From Chamaecyparis obtusa (lineage: Eukaryota; Streptophyta; Pinopsida; Cupressales; Cupressaceae): DNA of 64,000 nt. The stretch is taken from contig BSBK01009257.1 in the NCBI GenBank assembly GCA_027943335.1, positions 248,001-312,000 of the forward strand. Direction: 5' to 3'. A program made the position numbers and the translations under genes. Under the pieces are notes generated by a model, which was not told the origin of the DNA, made no database searches, and saw nothing but the letters and a program-made list of their open reading frames with translations. Positions 23,372 through 34,712 of the stretch are shown in pieces; the first letter of the stretch is position 1; every line of letters begins with the position of its first letter.

Positions 23372-26172
23372 TCTATAGTATGGATCAACAGCCGCACGAT
23401 ACGCACAATGATGATGGTTCTCATGGGACTTCTTCTTCCCGATAGGTAAAACTCATTGTTGTTGTACAAATGCACATACAAGAAAAATGTTAATGCATAT
23501 ATTTTGTTATGTTTTATTCTTCACTACTATTTTGGATTTCTTTTAAATAAAGTGCTAATAATATTGTTCTCACTAATGAGTGCTGATCAAAAAAAGGGAA
23601 AGGAAAAAGTAATCCATGAGGAGCCGTAGGATGAGTAGGATCCATTCATTGTTGATTTTTCATCACACATTGATCTTGTGGTTGCACTGGAAAAGGTCCT
23701 TTGTGCACTATCAAGAGAGTTAACTCAATTGGAAGATATTCAACCTTAGACTCCTCAAATACAAATGAGAGAGGATGAGTTGATTCACCATGTTCAGACT
23801 TATACAATAAGTATTAATGTAGTTTTTAATTATAACAAAAGTTCAATAATGGTTTTTATAGTATACTCTTTTATTTATGTCATTAACTAAAATACATATG
23901 TGTTATTTTTACAAAGGATGCAAAAAACATTAAAGGGCCATGCCCCAGATGCAGATACTTCAGGTGGTTCAAGTACATTGTATGTTCTATCCTCCACTTG
24001 TTTTTTTCTCAAACAATTTTTTTTTTGAATAACTCTAATAATCTTGTCCATGGTTGTCCATATTTTTTTTATGCTCTAACAATCTTATTTTCCAACACCT
24101 ACTATTGATCCTATGTTGAGTACACTACTTGCTACGAGGATCAGAACCACAGAGGTACTACTACCTGCAATGTTGACAACATGTAGCATGGCCACAGATG
24201 TGATGGTAATGTCTATTGGTAAGTAGATTCCTCTTTTTTCCCTCTCATTTATCATGTGTTTATTTCACTTGAATTATTCTTTCTTAGGGGGGCTTTTTTT
24301 AATATTGGACTCATTTTATGTAGGAGGTGATGAGGAAATTCCTAGATGTACTCATGTTAGATGTATAGGAACAATAGAGAATTGTGATCAATTGCTCGTG
24401 AGAATTGAAGATGGACTTACCTTGAGAGTAGCCCAGCTTCCAAGTATTTTAAATATTGATCCTTTCTTTTACTATACAATCTTATACTCATAATGTAATT
24501 CACTAACCCCCTGTGCAGTCCCTTGCAATAACTAATAATCCCATTATTATTTTGCAGGCAATAATCTATTTTATGAAAACTTAATGATGAATGTTTGTGC
24601 ATTTTTGGGCCGACCATAACCACATGGTACCATATTTTGATTTCATTTCTAGATCATATTTCCTTTCATCCATTTCTTCAAGTATATGAAAAGGTAGCTT
24701 CACTTCATTTATGAATCTAATAGTTTTTTTTCTTAAAAGGTGGCAATTACAAGATAAAGAGTTAAAGGATAAACTCATTGACTCTATGACAAATTTCTGT
24801 GGACCCAACATCTTTTATTTAGACTTAGGCTCCTTGAGAAAGCGGGCCAAGCTTTGAAGTATATTAGGGACAACTACAGGTCCCAAATAGAACACAAACC
24901 TTATTACGAGTGACCCCCCTATGTTCTGATTAATGAGTGGGAGAATCTTAAAAAGGATGCACTTGAGAGAAGTGCAAGACATTGTGGACAAATACTATCA
25001 CCTGAGGAAAGAAGGTACGTGATAATCTTAATAATGAAATTATGTACTATTTACTCTTTTTACTTATGTGATCTAACATATTTCAAACATCACATAGTTT
25101 TCCTGACACATCAAAGGAAACAAAAGTAAGAAAACAAAAGCACGAGCAACACAAGCTTGGCTCAGGTGGATATTCAAAACTTGTTGCACAAGTTGTAAGT
25201 ATTAATAAATGAAAAACCGTATGCAAAGATTTATAAATTGCAATCAATTTAGTTTTGATGAAATTCACTACAATAAAAATTCATGATACCAAGCAAAAAT
25301 GTAGGCCTTGGAGTTCAAACAAAAGATTATAGAAGAGGACAAGAAAATAGGCTACAAACAAGGCTATACAGTCGTGGCTGAATGATTCCGATCAATGAGT
25401 GCACAAGGTTCTTCTGGTGGATCTGTCGATCAGGTAAATAAGCCAATTGATTTTTATTTCAAGTTGAATACTTTACCAATTATTGTATTTGATGTTAAGT
25501 TCCAACATAAAGTGAATATATTTATATGTATTAAACTGAATGATTAACATTTCTTAGTATTTGTCTTGTATTTATATGTATATATTATCAATAAATGCAC
25601 TAATTGTTTACATTGGAATGTAGCCTGCCGATCTTGATACACCATCTGAGCACGATGGAGGCATCGATTTGAATGTGCATTGTAGTACTCAAGGCATATT
25701 TTAATTATTGAACTATTAATACAAGTAAACATTTTAAATTGAATTTGGCATAGTAATAAAAATTTAATTATAATGTGTTGGGATTAATAAAACATTTTGT
25801 ATTGCAGTTGCAAGGGATGTAGAGGTTGTTCCCAATGAGCGTGTTGAGGTTCAAGCCGTCGGGCAAGATGATGTGGTTGGACAAGGTAAAGAGCATCACA
25901 TTTATGTTTTTTACAGTACTGAAATACTTGTAACAATAATGATAATATGTTTTTAAATTAACCCCAATTATGATAATATGTTTTTAATTTAACCCTTTTA
26001 TTTATTATTACAGAGGACCTGTCTTTGCAAAGGATAGTGAGATCATGTGCAAGGGCGAGAAGAAAGGATGATGACAACATGGATATGCCTTTGCAACAAT
26101 TTAGCGAAGCAGAAAAAAAAAAAGTCAAAAAAGAAATGATTCTCATTTGTGCAACTTATTTGATAATGACTA
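23372..26172 (+). pseudogene. TNPA/Ptta-like multi-exon gene of the CACTA element
   Basis: Small exons separated by AT-rich introns can be traced: 'MDQQPHDTHNDDGSHGTSSS' (to 23444, before GTAAAA), about 23580-23812 ('DLVVALEKVLCALSRELTQL'), 24322-24450 ('GGDEEIPRCTHVRCIGTIEN'), 24810-25015 ('LINEWENLKKDALERSARHC', 'ILSPEERR'), 25098-25195 ('KHEQHKLGSGGYSKLVAQV'), 25302-25434, 25622-25700 ('PADLDTPSEHDGGIDLNVH'), 25807-25884 and 26013-26172. The block from 'EWENLKK' to 'GSGGYS' follows the plant Ptta/En/Spm transposase layout. Stops (for example near 23627 and 23744) suggest decay. In the family this protein binds the subterminal repeats. Confidence 0.6.
23590..23870 (+). repeat. direct repeat, copy 1 (TNPA-like exon)
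   Basis: From AAAAAGGGAAAGGAA through 'GAGGAGCCGTAG', 'GAGAGTTAACTC' and 'CAAATGAGAGAGGATGAGTT', it matches 27832-28110 almost base for base. Confidence 0.9.
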
Positions 26173-26179
26173 ATGTTTA

Positions 26180-27640
26180 TGTCTCGATGTTTTAATCTTA
26201 TGTGTTAATGAATGTTATGATGTGTTAATGAATGCTAATGAGTCTTATGAATGCTAATAAATGCATGTTAATGAATGCTAATTAATCTTATGTGTTAATG
26301 AATGTTGTTTGGAAATGATTTGATATTATAGTTTTTTGAGTTATTAATAATTTCCATGCAAAGTTTTATGGTTTTTGTGAATATTTGATCAAGGAAAGTC
26401 ATTAGTCTGTTGACTATTCTAGGCATATTGGTGTATGCAATCATAAATTTTCTTTGAAGACACCATGAATGAATAGGGCCTCCTCACTTACTGTGGTTAA
26501 TGTGACCATGTGGGGAGTCTATAATATGTACCATATGTTTCCATACATGTTTGTGTGCAAGGATGGACAAGGGATTAAAGAAATGGTTATACATTATTGA
26601 AGAATGTTGATTGAGGGATGTTGATTGGTTATGTGATTAGAGAATAATTTGCATGATTGTATTCCCCAAATCATTACTGGAAAAATTTTGAACATATATA
26701 AATGGAATACTTTGTGCTTGACATACTTAAATGGAATACCCCAAGAAGTACCAAATGATGAATGCTCAATTGTTGTAATGGCAAAGAATCGGAACCATCC
26801 ATTTCTAGAACTTGATTTTCTAGTCTTAATGATTTTTCTTATTTCTTTTTGTTTGTCCCTTTTTTATTTCCTATGTCTATGCCTTGAATTTGACTTTGCC
26901 CATGTCTGAGATTTTAGTTCTGAGACAGGTTTCTAGGGCTATGATAAATTTCCCTCTGTGTTGACAAAATGGTTGTTCAGTGACTATATCTACCATTAGA
27001 ACCACTTCATATGCACAGGTGATGAACATGCAAATTTTCCTAAGCAGTATTGGGAGCTGACCTAGCAACACATGTACTATTGTGAAAATCATCACAAGTC
27101 CATTTGTTTCTGGGTCTAGTTCCCATAATTTTTTGGTCAAATTTACATGTTTTTCACCTGTTCATATACCAAATGATGAATGCTCAATTGTTGTAATGGA
27201 AAAGCATCAAAATCGTCCCTTTTTTATTTCCTATGTATGTGCTTGGTGATAGGATTTTGAACATTGTTGACAAAGCATGTTTCTTTTTTTTATTATTTCA
27301 TTGATCCTCTCACCTTTCCTTACTTTGTAAATTCCATTGTCCCAATCAAGTTTTGCAATATTTTTTTATTAGGTTTCATGTTTTCAATTGTGGGGTTCTG
27401 CATTGTTTGTTTCTCTTGATAAATTAGGCCTTGAATTTGAATTTTTGTTCACAGTTTTATTTCAACTTGATATTTCATTCATTTTTCATATACAAAGAGA
27501 CTACATACATGGTGATAAAAAAATGAGCTATTTGATTTAGGTTTATTGTTCATGATTTTAAATGGTCAATATTTTTGATGGTACTCCTTGGTGTATTCCA
27601 TTTAAAAGTAATCAAGTTTCTATGACTATGGTAAATGTCC
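26180..27640. repeat. AT-rich CACTA interior with short direct repeats
   Basis: 'GTGTTAATGAATG' recurs about four times between 26200 and 26305. The block 'ACCAAATGATGAATGCTCAA' occurs at about 26751 and again at about 27170, and both copies are followed or accompanied by TTTTTTATTTCCTATGT. No gene is supported. Confidence 0.6.
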
Positions 27641-27831
27641 CGTTGTGTTGAGAAAATTAGAGTTGAGAAAATGGTTCTTCAATGTTTGTATCTGTAGGTT
27701 GCAAGCAAATCGTCCTTCTTCCACCAACATTCTAGTCAATATACAAGTAACAAGTCATTCCATTCAAGAAAGACCATGTTTGACAATATCAACCCAGAAC
27801 AAAATAAGGAGTATGCAGAATTCAGTGTATG

Positions 27832-28110
27832 CAGAAAAAGGGAAAGGAACAAGTAGTCCATGAGGAGCCGTAGTATGAGAAAAATCCATTCATTATTGAT
27901 TTTACATCATACATTGATCTCGTGGTTGCACTACAAAAGGTCCTACATTCACTGTCAAGAGAGTTAACTCGATTGACAGAGATTTGACCTCAAACTCCTC
28001 AAATACAAATGAGAGAGGATGAGTTGATTCACTTGGTTCAGACTTATACAGTAAGTATTAATGTAGTTTTTAATTATAAAAAAATTTCAATAATAGTTTT
28101 AGATGTTAAC
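27832..28110 (+). repeat. direct repeat, copy 2 (TNPA-like exon)
   Basis: This is a second copy of the 23590-23870 exon, including its flanking splice-site-like sequence 'ACAGTAAGTATTAATGTAG'. No following exons of the gene are recognisable, so this is a partial duplication. Confidence 0.85.
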
Positions 28111-28623
28111 TCTGACAATCTCTTAGTTTCAGGCAATGCAGAAGGAGGCACCTAGTTCAATATGCAATCTCAATTCATATTCATAAGATATTAGGTGAAG
28201 CTGAAAAATGCAACAGGTTTGCATTTTTGATAGAGGTCTTTAATTAGGTATTTTAAGTTATAGACCATTGCGAACATTGTAATTTTGACTCTTATAAGCG
28301 ACGGTAATGTCCTCAGCATGCAAGAAAATCAAGACTTTTTATTTGCTGGCTTGTTGAGGATATTCTCTCGCCCATAGCTGCCAGAGTTGTAACATTCATG
28401 ATGGTATATAAATTAAAAAAATTATAGACGTATTAAAAAAATGTAAACGTGGTGCATTTTTTCAACTCCACCTATTATCCATGCATATTATATGTAACTG
28501 CACGTGCATTCTTGATTCAAAGTGGGAAAATCTTATTTTGGATGTGAGGGAGAGAAGCCAAACACATAAAGAACATGCACATAAACATGACAGTTGAGAA
28601 ACATAAATGTAGATATCACAATA

Positions 28624-29015
28624 GATGAGAAACATAAATGTAGATATCATGGTCACAATTTTTTGGAGACACAACATAATTGAATGGTATACCCAAACGA
28701 TGCTACACAACCACTACTCCTTCAGTTCCAAGTTGACACTGCAGAATCCAAAAACCATAGATAACCTAAATAAATTTAGAGAGTGGAGGAGGGCCATAAC
28801 GACCAAAATAATACAAGGTCCCTATATTATTTCGATCGTTATGGCCCTCCTCCTCCACTCTCTAAATTTATTCCTTATTTATAGTTTATGGATCCTGCAG
28901 CGTCAACTTGAAACCAGAGGAGTAGTGGTTGGGTTGCATCATTTGGGTATACCACTCAATTATGTTATGTCTCCAAATAATTGTGACCATGATGCCTACA
29001 TTTATGTTTCTCATC
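28624..29015. repeat. 392-bp near-perfect inverted repeat (foldback/MITE-like)
   Basis: The left arm (28624-28813) and right arm (28823-29015) are complementary over nearly their full length, with a nine-base centre. For example, GAGTGGAGGAGGGCCATAAC pairs with GTTATGGCCCTCCTCCTCCA, and the outer ends GATGAGAAACATAAATG and CATTTATGTTTCTCATC pair. A 23-bp direct repeat of the outer arm lies just upstream (28597-28619). A transcript would fold into a long hairpin. Confidence 0.92.
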
Positions 29016-29024
29016 TGTTGTGTT

Positions 29025-29130
29025 CCAGGACCCCTTATGACCCCTTATGACCCTTTACAATCCCTAAGAATACATCTTAGAGGTCTTAAAGTATCATAAA
29101 GGGTCATAAGAGGATCCTAGGAGGGGCCAG
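29025..29130. repeat. small imperfect palindrome
   Basis: CTTATGACCCTTTA (about 29044-29057) pairs with TAAAGGGTCATAAG (about 29097-29110). The sequence resembles part of the 160-bp units of the other transposon (AGGACCCC...ATGACCCC). Confidence 0.6.
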
Positions 29131-29254
29131 ATGAGCTTCCACCTTCACATGGTTGGCCTTGTTAAGCAGACAATGTTAAACTATTCTTGAAACAAAGAGA
29201 AGCTCAATATTTTAAGGTCTCACTCCATGCACGACAACTAGTTTTTTTAAAATA

Positions 29255-29629
29255 TAGCATACCATCGCAATTATGATGGTCATTAGAGAACAACCAACAA
29301 CAAAGCACCACACACGATGGCTATCTATCAGAAATATCTGACAGGTAGACATCGCATGTACAAAATATCTATCGCTTATGCAATATCTTCGTCATAATGG
29401 TGACAGTAATAAGGAGTCTCGACGATATGTTGACCATATCTGACCATATTGGTAGGCCCTCTTCCTATGCATATTACAACAGTTAGATCCATTGTAATTA
29501 TGATGGATATCCTAGCCGTCAGTGATTCTGACACCAAAATTGCAACATCGGTTAGTGTCTCTTGATCAACAGGTTAGTGTCAGAATTGTGATGCATAGCC
29601 ATCGGAAAAAGGACTCAAATGTACTAGTA
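29255..29629. repeat. right subterminal repeats and terminus of the CACTA element
   Basis: Repeated motifs include 'CGCAATTATGATGG', 'GTAATTATGATGG', 'TAGCCGTCAGTGATTCTGAC' and 'GTTAGTGTC' (twice). They end at GTACTAGTA, which read inward is TACTAGTACATTTG. The first base is mutated from C of CACTA. Confidence 0.7.
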
Positions 29630-29757
29630 GTTGGATTTGTGAAAATAAGTTCATCGATGTATAGTAATGCATGATCATTTTTTACAATAATCCTAGATTT
29701 TGTGTGAGATGTATCTTGAATAGTATTGGATTGATTGGTTTTATTAGGCTCAAAGAA

Positions 29758-30435
29758 TTACTTAGGAAAAGAAAGAGAATCAATGATGTTCTCCACTACT
29801 TCTAAGGTTTTCTTTGGAGAGGGACAACCATAACTCATCAAGGCCTCATATACAAAAGGAATATCAATTAAACTCATTGAAAGTGGATTATCATTAGGAG
29901 AAATAGTCATATTATCATTCACTCGCATCAAAGTGGCTTCATGAGGAACGAAGTAATCTATGTCCTTCTCCAAGGGTTCATCCCAAATAGGAGAATCATC
30001 AAGGGAAGGAATATTGTGTTGAAGAAGGAATACTTTAGGAGAGGAATAATCATGATTCAAAATGGCTTGATCCCTATAGGTAAGGGGATAAGTAAGAAAA
30101 TGGGAGAAATTATTTGTCTCTTGCACCAAAATGTCTTTATGAGATAGATACATTTTGGTAGGAGGATCAACATCATCTTTCAAGATCTCACCCTTTGGAG
30201 GGAGATGATTTGAAGAAATGGACTCTTCTTGTGCTAAAATTGTTTCATGGTTGGGATTGATTTTGGGAGGGTGAACATTATGGAAAGAAAGAACTAACTC
30301 ATCCTCAAGATCTTGAAGAAAACTTGAAATTGAACCAACAAGTGAAGATAAAAACTCCATTGAAAATGAAATGCAATAACTACAAATGAAATATTTTTGT
30401 GTTTTTGTATTGTTTTTAGATAAAATGCAATGCAA
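29758..30435 (-). CDS. gag-like protein of element A, N-terminal part
   Basis: This is a 225-codon open frame. The more likely start is the Met at 30360 ('MEFLSSLVGSISSFLQDLED'), because the preceding codons are low-complexity. The protein is acidic and Pro/Ser-rich, with repeated 'HE/HK-x-I/T-L' phrases ('NHETILAQEES', 'SHKDILVQETN', 'PHEATLMR') that hint at internal repetition. There are no recognisable catalytic motifs. Position and orientation (just inside the right LTR of A, upstream of the zinc-finger-like region across the CACTA insertion) make it the N-terminal half of a gag-like protein. That role is inference. It ends with TAA at 29758 and is cut by the CACTA element about 130 bp further on. 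Confidence 0.5.
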   Translation of the reverse strand: MHCILSKNNTKTQKYFICSYCISFSMEFLSSLVGSISSFLQDLEDELVLSFHNVHPPKINPNHETILAQEESISSNHLPPKGEILKDDVDPPTKMYLSHKDILVQETNNFSHFLTYPLTYRDQAILNHDYSSPKVFLLQHNIPSLDDSPIWDEPLEKDIDYFVPHEATLMRVNDNMTISPNDNPLSMSLIDIPFVYEALMSYGCPSPKKTLEVVENIIDSLSFPK

Positions 30436-30667
30436 TCTAAGAATGAGCTAGATCTATGATGCAATGTTTTTGTATTTTTCACAATACAAATATATTGAAG
30501 GAAATAATGCAATTGATGAAAAATAAATCTAAATGAAAAGTAGAACCTATAGATTTAGATACATAGAATGTGACGAAGTAGTGATCAACACAAAGTATAT
30601 GTAAATGAAAAAAGAGATCTAACACAAGAATCAAAAGTGGAAATGTTATGATTCAGGTTCACAAAAA

Positions 30668-32235
30668 AATATAATATAAAATGGTGATCAATGGTAGACA
30701 ACCACTTTATACATACATTGGAATGCTAAAATCTGAACCTTAGGCCAAATCTAAGGTGTACAACCCAAAAGGATGAAGGGATACAAATTCAAGATCTAGC
30801 TAAATGGAATTTAGGGCATTCTTTATGTGGGTAGGGAAAAGAAGATTGCAAGAGATCTATGGTAATGACTAAGGGAAGGATAGAAAGACACAATAGCAGA
30901 TCTGAACTAATATGTCAAAGTAGATGCAAGAAAGAGAGATATGAATGCACGTGCACTTAAAAATGGAAGAGAAATAATGAACTTGAAGATTGATTATCTA
31001 ACTATTGTAGTCCTAGAAAGGGCTGATATCTGAACCTATCAATTTGTAACCTACAGCTCTGAAATGGGTAAATCTTTGTTATGATCTAGGAACATGTTGA
31101 GATTGACTCAACATGTATTGATATAGGTCAAACTTGAGGTGACCAATACCTTGAAGGACCAAATTTGAAGGTCTCGGGATTGTGATCAATACTACATCTT
31201 CAGATCTATAATTCTAATTCTAAAACTTCAAGAATTTGCACTTGCACACCAAAGAGAAGGGGAAATTATTGGGGGGAAGGGGCTTGCCTTGGTCAAGCCC
31301 CTGTTTAGGAATTAACATTGAATTGAAATAAAGGAAATGCTATCACCTAGAAGATATTAAACAAAAATAAATAATATCATAACCATGTAGCTGCAATTGA
31401 ACTTAGTATGTGATCAAATATGTTGATGCAATAGCGTTGACTCAACACAAAAACCAAAAGGAAATTATGTAAGACAAACCTCATGTTGTAGATGCTTGCA
31501 ATTTTCCTTAATGTTGATAAGAAGAGGAAGAGTTGAATGAATGAATGTAGATATCCTCCTTTGATGGCCAACTCCTTGGTCTCCAATGAGATAAGACGTT
31601 AGATCTATGGAAGGGAATGCATGAATACTTGATGGATGATGGATGAATTCTTTCAATGAATTATAGCTTGATTTCTTGAACTCCTTGAATGCACAATAGC
31701 TTGGTTGTAGATGGATTGTTTGCATGAATAATGGATGTGAAAATGAGGGGAAGAAGTCTCCTTTTATAGCGATTTCAAGGTCCAAATTTGCGAAGGTCAA
31801 CTTCAATGGGCGGTAAAAATAAAATACCTTGCATTAGATCCAAAAAGTTACCAAAATTAATGCTTCGAGTATAGGTCACCCCAAGTGCGACCTATAAGTA
31901 GAAGGGTTAATTTCGGGGTAAATTGTAGTGAGATTTGAGAAATATTAATATTTTTAGGAAAAAATAGAAGGATACATGGGAAAATCAAGCATAAAGGATA
32001 AAATGGGGCCAAGAGGGAAAGTGAATTGGGTAAATTGATAGATAAAAGGGAAATTATAAATAGTAATTAGAGCCAACTAAGAGTTTTGAGAAATATTGAA
32101 GGATAAAAGAGGACCTTCACTTAAATAAATGTTTGCAATTAAGTGAAATGGGAGGTCCTAATATAAGGAACACACTAAGGAGGGATAAAATGTTCTAAAA
32201 GAGAACACAATGTGTTTACTTTTTAAGACTATACA
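30668..32235 (-). repeat. right (5') LTR of element A
   Basis: It is colinear with 5336-6894. On the minus strand it starts TGTATAGTCTTAAAAAG (from 32235). The inner edge near 30668 has lost the CA end. The duplicated target CACAT follows at 32236-32240. Confidence 0.85.
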
Positions 32236-32240
32236 CACAT

Positions 32241-32495
32241 GAAAATACAAGGTATACACATGAATATGTACAAACATAGAGAAGATACAAAGCATATATG
32301 AAGTATACACATGAACATCTATAGGCACAAAGTATATGTGCATAAAAATAGTAAGCATATACATGAATATATGCAAACACAGAGCATACACATTAAAATA
32401 TAAGGATACACATGAATGTACGCAGATAAGGAGTATACACGTAAATACACATGTTATTAGATCTCTTCCTTGTTTGAGCTAGAAAGTGGGTCTTA
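32241..32495. other. right remnant of the internal region of element B
   Basis: Non-coding. It contains repeated short phrases such as 'AGTATACACATGAA' and 'CACAGAGCATACACA' that continue the pattern seen at 5310-5335 left of element A. No good primer-binding site was found beside the LTR. Confidence 0.55.
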
Positions 32496-33166
32496 TGCAA
32501 TGTCCCCTTTTTGGGATTACCTTAGGATATAGAATTATTGCAGGTTATATATATTTTCAGACTATTGTAGCAATTTAGGTGGATCTAACTTTAATATTGT
32601 TTCTCCTTCTTAGGATGTTGATCATTTCTCTTTTAGATAAGTGCTTATGCTCATTGGTTAAATCTTCCTTGATTGATGCCTTAAAATATGGGTGACTGAT
32701 GATTGATAAGTACCCTTCAATGATTGGAGTGAATTCTTCTTTATAATTTGTTGATGGAAGGGTCACCACCTTTCATAAAAATTGAGTCACAACTTTTCAT
32801 TGTTTCCTTTGAGAATAATATATTATTCCCCAAATTTATCTCCCCTTTTGGATGTCCTGCTCAAATGAAACTTTCTCCCCTTTATATCCTCCAATGTGAG
32901 TAAGAATCACACCTATTCATGATGATCATAACCTTTCACAATTACCACCCTTCAAAAGGGTCATAACTCTTTATCATTGTTGCCCCTTTGAAAGAGTTAC
33001 TTCCTTATTTTCTTCCCTTAATTCTTCCTTTATTCATTTTCTCTATTCTTTTTCCCTTCATATCAAACGAGCCCTCCTCTCTTTTATACTCATGTTTGAG
33101 GGGTTCATAATTCTTCATGGAATGCCTCTTGACCCTTTCATTAAACTTAATTAACTTGTATATATA
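32496..33166 (-). repeat. right (5') LTR of element B, left portion
   Basis: It starts TGCAATGTCCCCTTTTTGGG and matches 4382-5010. It is interrupted at 33167 by the 12-kb DNA transposon, whose duplicated target TATATATA is at 33159-33166. Confidence 0.75.
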
Positions 33167-33196
33167 TGGGTATGTGCAGGATCATGGTATACCAAA
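33167..33196 (+). repeat. left terminal inverted repeat
   Basis: It pairs with 45211-45240 with two mismatches over about 30 bp. Confidence 0.85.
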
Positions 33197-34612
33197 CTAT
33201 GGCCTTAAGTGGCAATGAAAAATTAGAAAATCAGGGTTAGTCAACTTGACGTAAAAGGTTGAACATCTTATGAACCTTATGTGAAAAAGTTGTAAGAGTA
33301 GAATCTGTAGGAAATTGAATGTAGTTTCTAAAATACTAGCCCTTGTTTGAATTTTTTTTTCTAATTGTTCAAAATTTTAGATTTCAATGCAGTACAACAA
33401 AAATTTCAGGGAAAAGATAAAGAGTATGTGTATGTCTAACCACCTTAATCACAATCAAATGATGATATATTTTTCCAAGATTCTAGATATAGGTAGTAGA
33501 CTCATGCCTGGATGTGACGCATATTTTTTTGTAATTTTTGGTCAAATAAATAATTAATTATGAATTTTCTGCTACAACATTTTCAGAATAAAAAAACTCT
33601 CATGTCTGACCACCTTAACTAATTCAAAATTTTACCAAATTCAATTTTTTTCCTTATAGTAGGCAAAGCATAGAATGTGACGCATGTTTCAAATTTCAAA
33701 AAGGTTAAACAATTTGAAAGTTATAGTTGTTTTTCAATCAGTATGTCAATTACGACTTTAAAGATAAGTCAATTAAAAAATAAGTAATAATTACTTACAG
33801 AACTCAAAATTTGACAGCAATTATATCGATGGAAAGCTGATAATGTCTTTAAGAAACCCTTTTCATTTCATCAATTTCGGGTGGAAAAATAGTCATCAAC
33901 TACATGGTCGAAGTCTTAGTATCAAGAACTATCTCCTGAAACACGCCTAAAGAGTTGACCACCCACATTTGGTAATGCCAAAGCAAATACCAAGCCTAAT
34001 TTGATATCCGATATTATCGGACATCCGATAATATCAAATATTTGAAAGAGCTCGCCTATTTTGAAATTTGAATTGCCTCACTTTTCCCAAATTCAAGTTT
34101 CATAATAAATGTATTTTTTTAATAGTAATATTAATTGTGTTATATTAAGTTGTATTCTTTTTATCTTAATATTAATTCAAGTTTCATATTAAATTATATT
34201 TTTGTTATGTTAATATTAATTTCATTTTAAATATTAATATTAAATAATAATAGCATAGCATTAATATTATAATATAAATTTTTATATTAGTATGTATTAT
34301 ATTATTTCATATACAAAATGATTACAAAAAATTACCTGCACAGTTGATTTGAGGATAGATAGTTTCAGCCCAAATCCTCTTGAAAGTATCCAGCACAGGA
34401 TTTTTGTACAGACTCCTTGTAATTTCGACGGTCTGACTATACTGAATAAGTAGATCATGTCAATGGACTTCCCCTCAATTGAATATAATCAATTGATTTT
34501 TTAACTCTCGAAAAAAAATTTCACACAGATGTAGAACCATCGTACACTCATCATCTGTTCTAGAAACTAACAGTGGCATAAAAATTGATGTAAGAACATT
34601 TAAGGTACTTTT
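33197..34612. other. left subterminal region of the unclassified transposon
   Basis: AT-rich with no gene. Two imperfect direct repeats (about 33430-33530 and 33600-33700) share 'CTAACCACCTTAA'/'CTGACCACCTTAA' and 'ATGTGACGCAT'. A compact palindrome of ATATCCGAT units lies at 34002-34045. Confidence 0.5.
34000..34045. repeat. ATATCCGATA palindrome cluster 1
   Basis: GATATCCGATATTATCGG and CATCCGATAATATC overlap as inverted repeats of (T/G)ATATCCGATA. The same word recurs at 37762-37806, 44959-44980 and 45054-45092, always inside this transposon. Confidence 0.8.
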
Positions 34613-34676
34613 TCCACAAAAAGGTATATGAAACCTTTAAATATACATTAAAAAGTGGAGGTGAAGGCTCTAGATC

Positions 34677-34680
<4 letters not shown>
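34613..34680 (+). repeat. 68-bp copy of the element's own transposase exon
   Basis: It matches 39284-39351 with only three mismatches. The source lies in the transposase-like frame encoding 'VHKKVYETIKYTLKSGGEGS'. Here the copy is isolated between the subterminal region and the GA tract of the hairpin array. Confidence 0.92.

Positions 34681-34711
<31 letters not shown>
34679..34711. repeat. (GA)n tract at the left edge of the hairpin array
   Basis: Pure AG dinucleotides directly precede the first 160-bp unit. Confidence 0.95.

Positions 34712-34712
<1 letters not shown>

Larger units (their letters stand above)
17582..29632 (+). mobile_element. CACTA (En/Spm) DNA transposon with captured gene fragments
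   Basis: The left end is CACTACAACATTTG (17585). The right end, read inward on the minus strand, is TACTAGTACATTTGAG (from 29629). GTT flanks both sides (17582-17584, 29630-29632), the 3-bp duplication typical of the superfamily. Subterminal motifs based on CGTAAT/ATTACG and 'AATTATGATGG' crowd both ends, as in CACTA elements. Inside are a TNP2 C-terminal domain, a TNPA/Ptta-like gene, a SET-like frame and an antisense PPR fragment. The main TNP2 catalytic region is missing, so the copy is non-autonomous. It is inserted in element A. Confidence 0.82.
5336..32235 (-). mobile_element. LTR element 'A' (gag-only, non-autonomous), host of two further insertions
   Basis: Its LTRs are 5336-6894 and about 30668-32235, roughly 1.56 kb each, flanked by CACAT. 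A polypurine tract adjoins the left LTR. The internal region is 6895-7305, 15322-17584 and 29633-30667, about 3.7 kb in total. It contains only a gag-like frame and no protease, reverse transcriptase or integrase. This organisation matches gag-bearing non-autonomous elements (TR-GAG/LARD type). The chromovirus and the CACTA element sit inside it. Confidence 0.75.
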
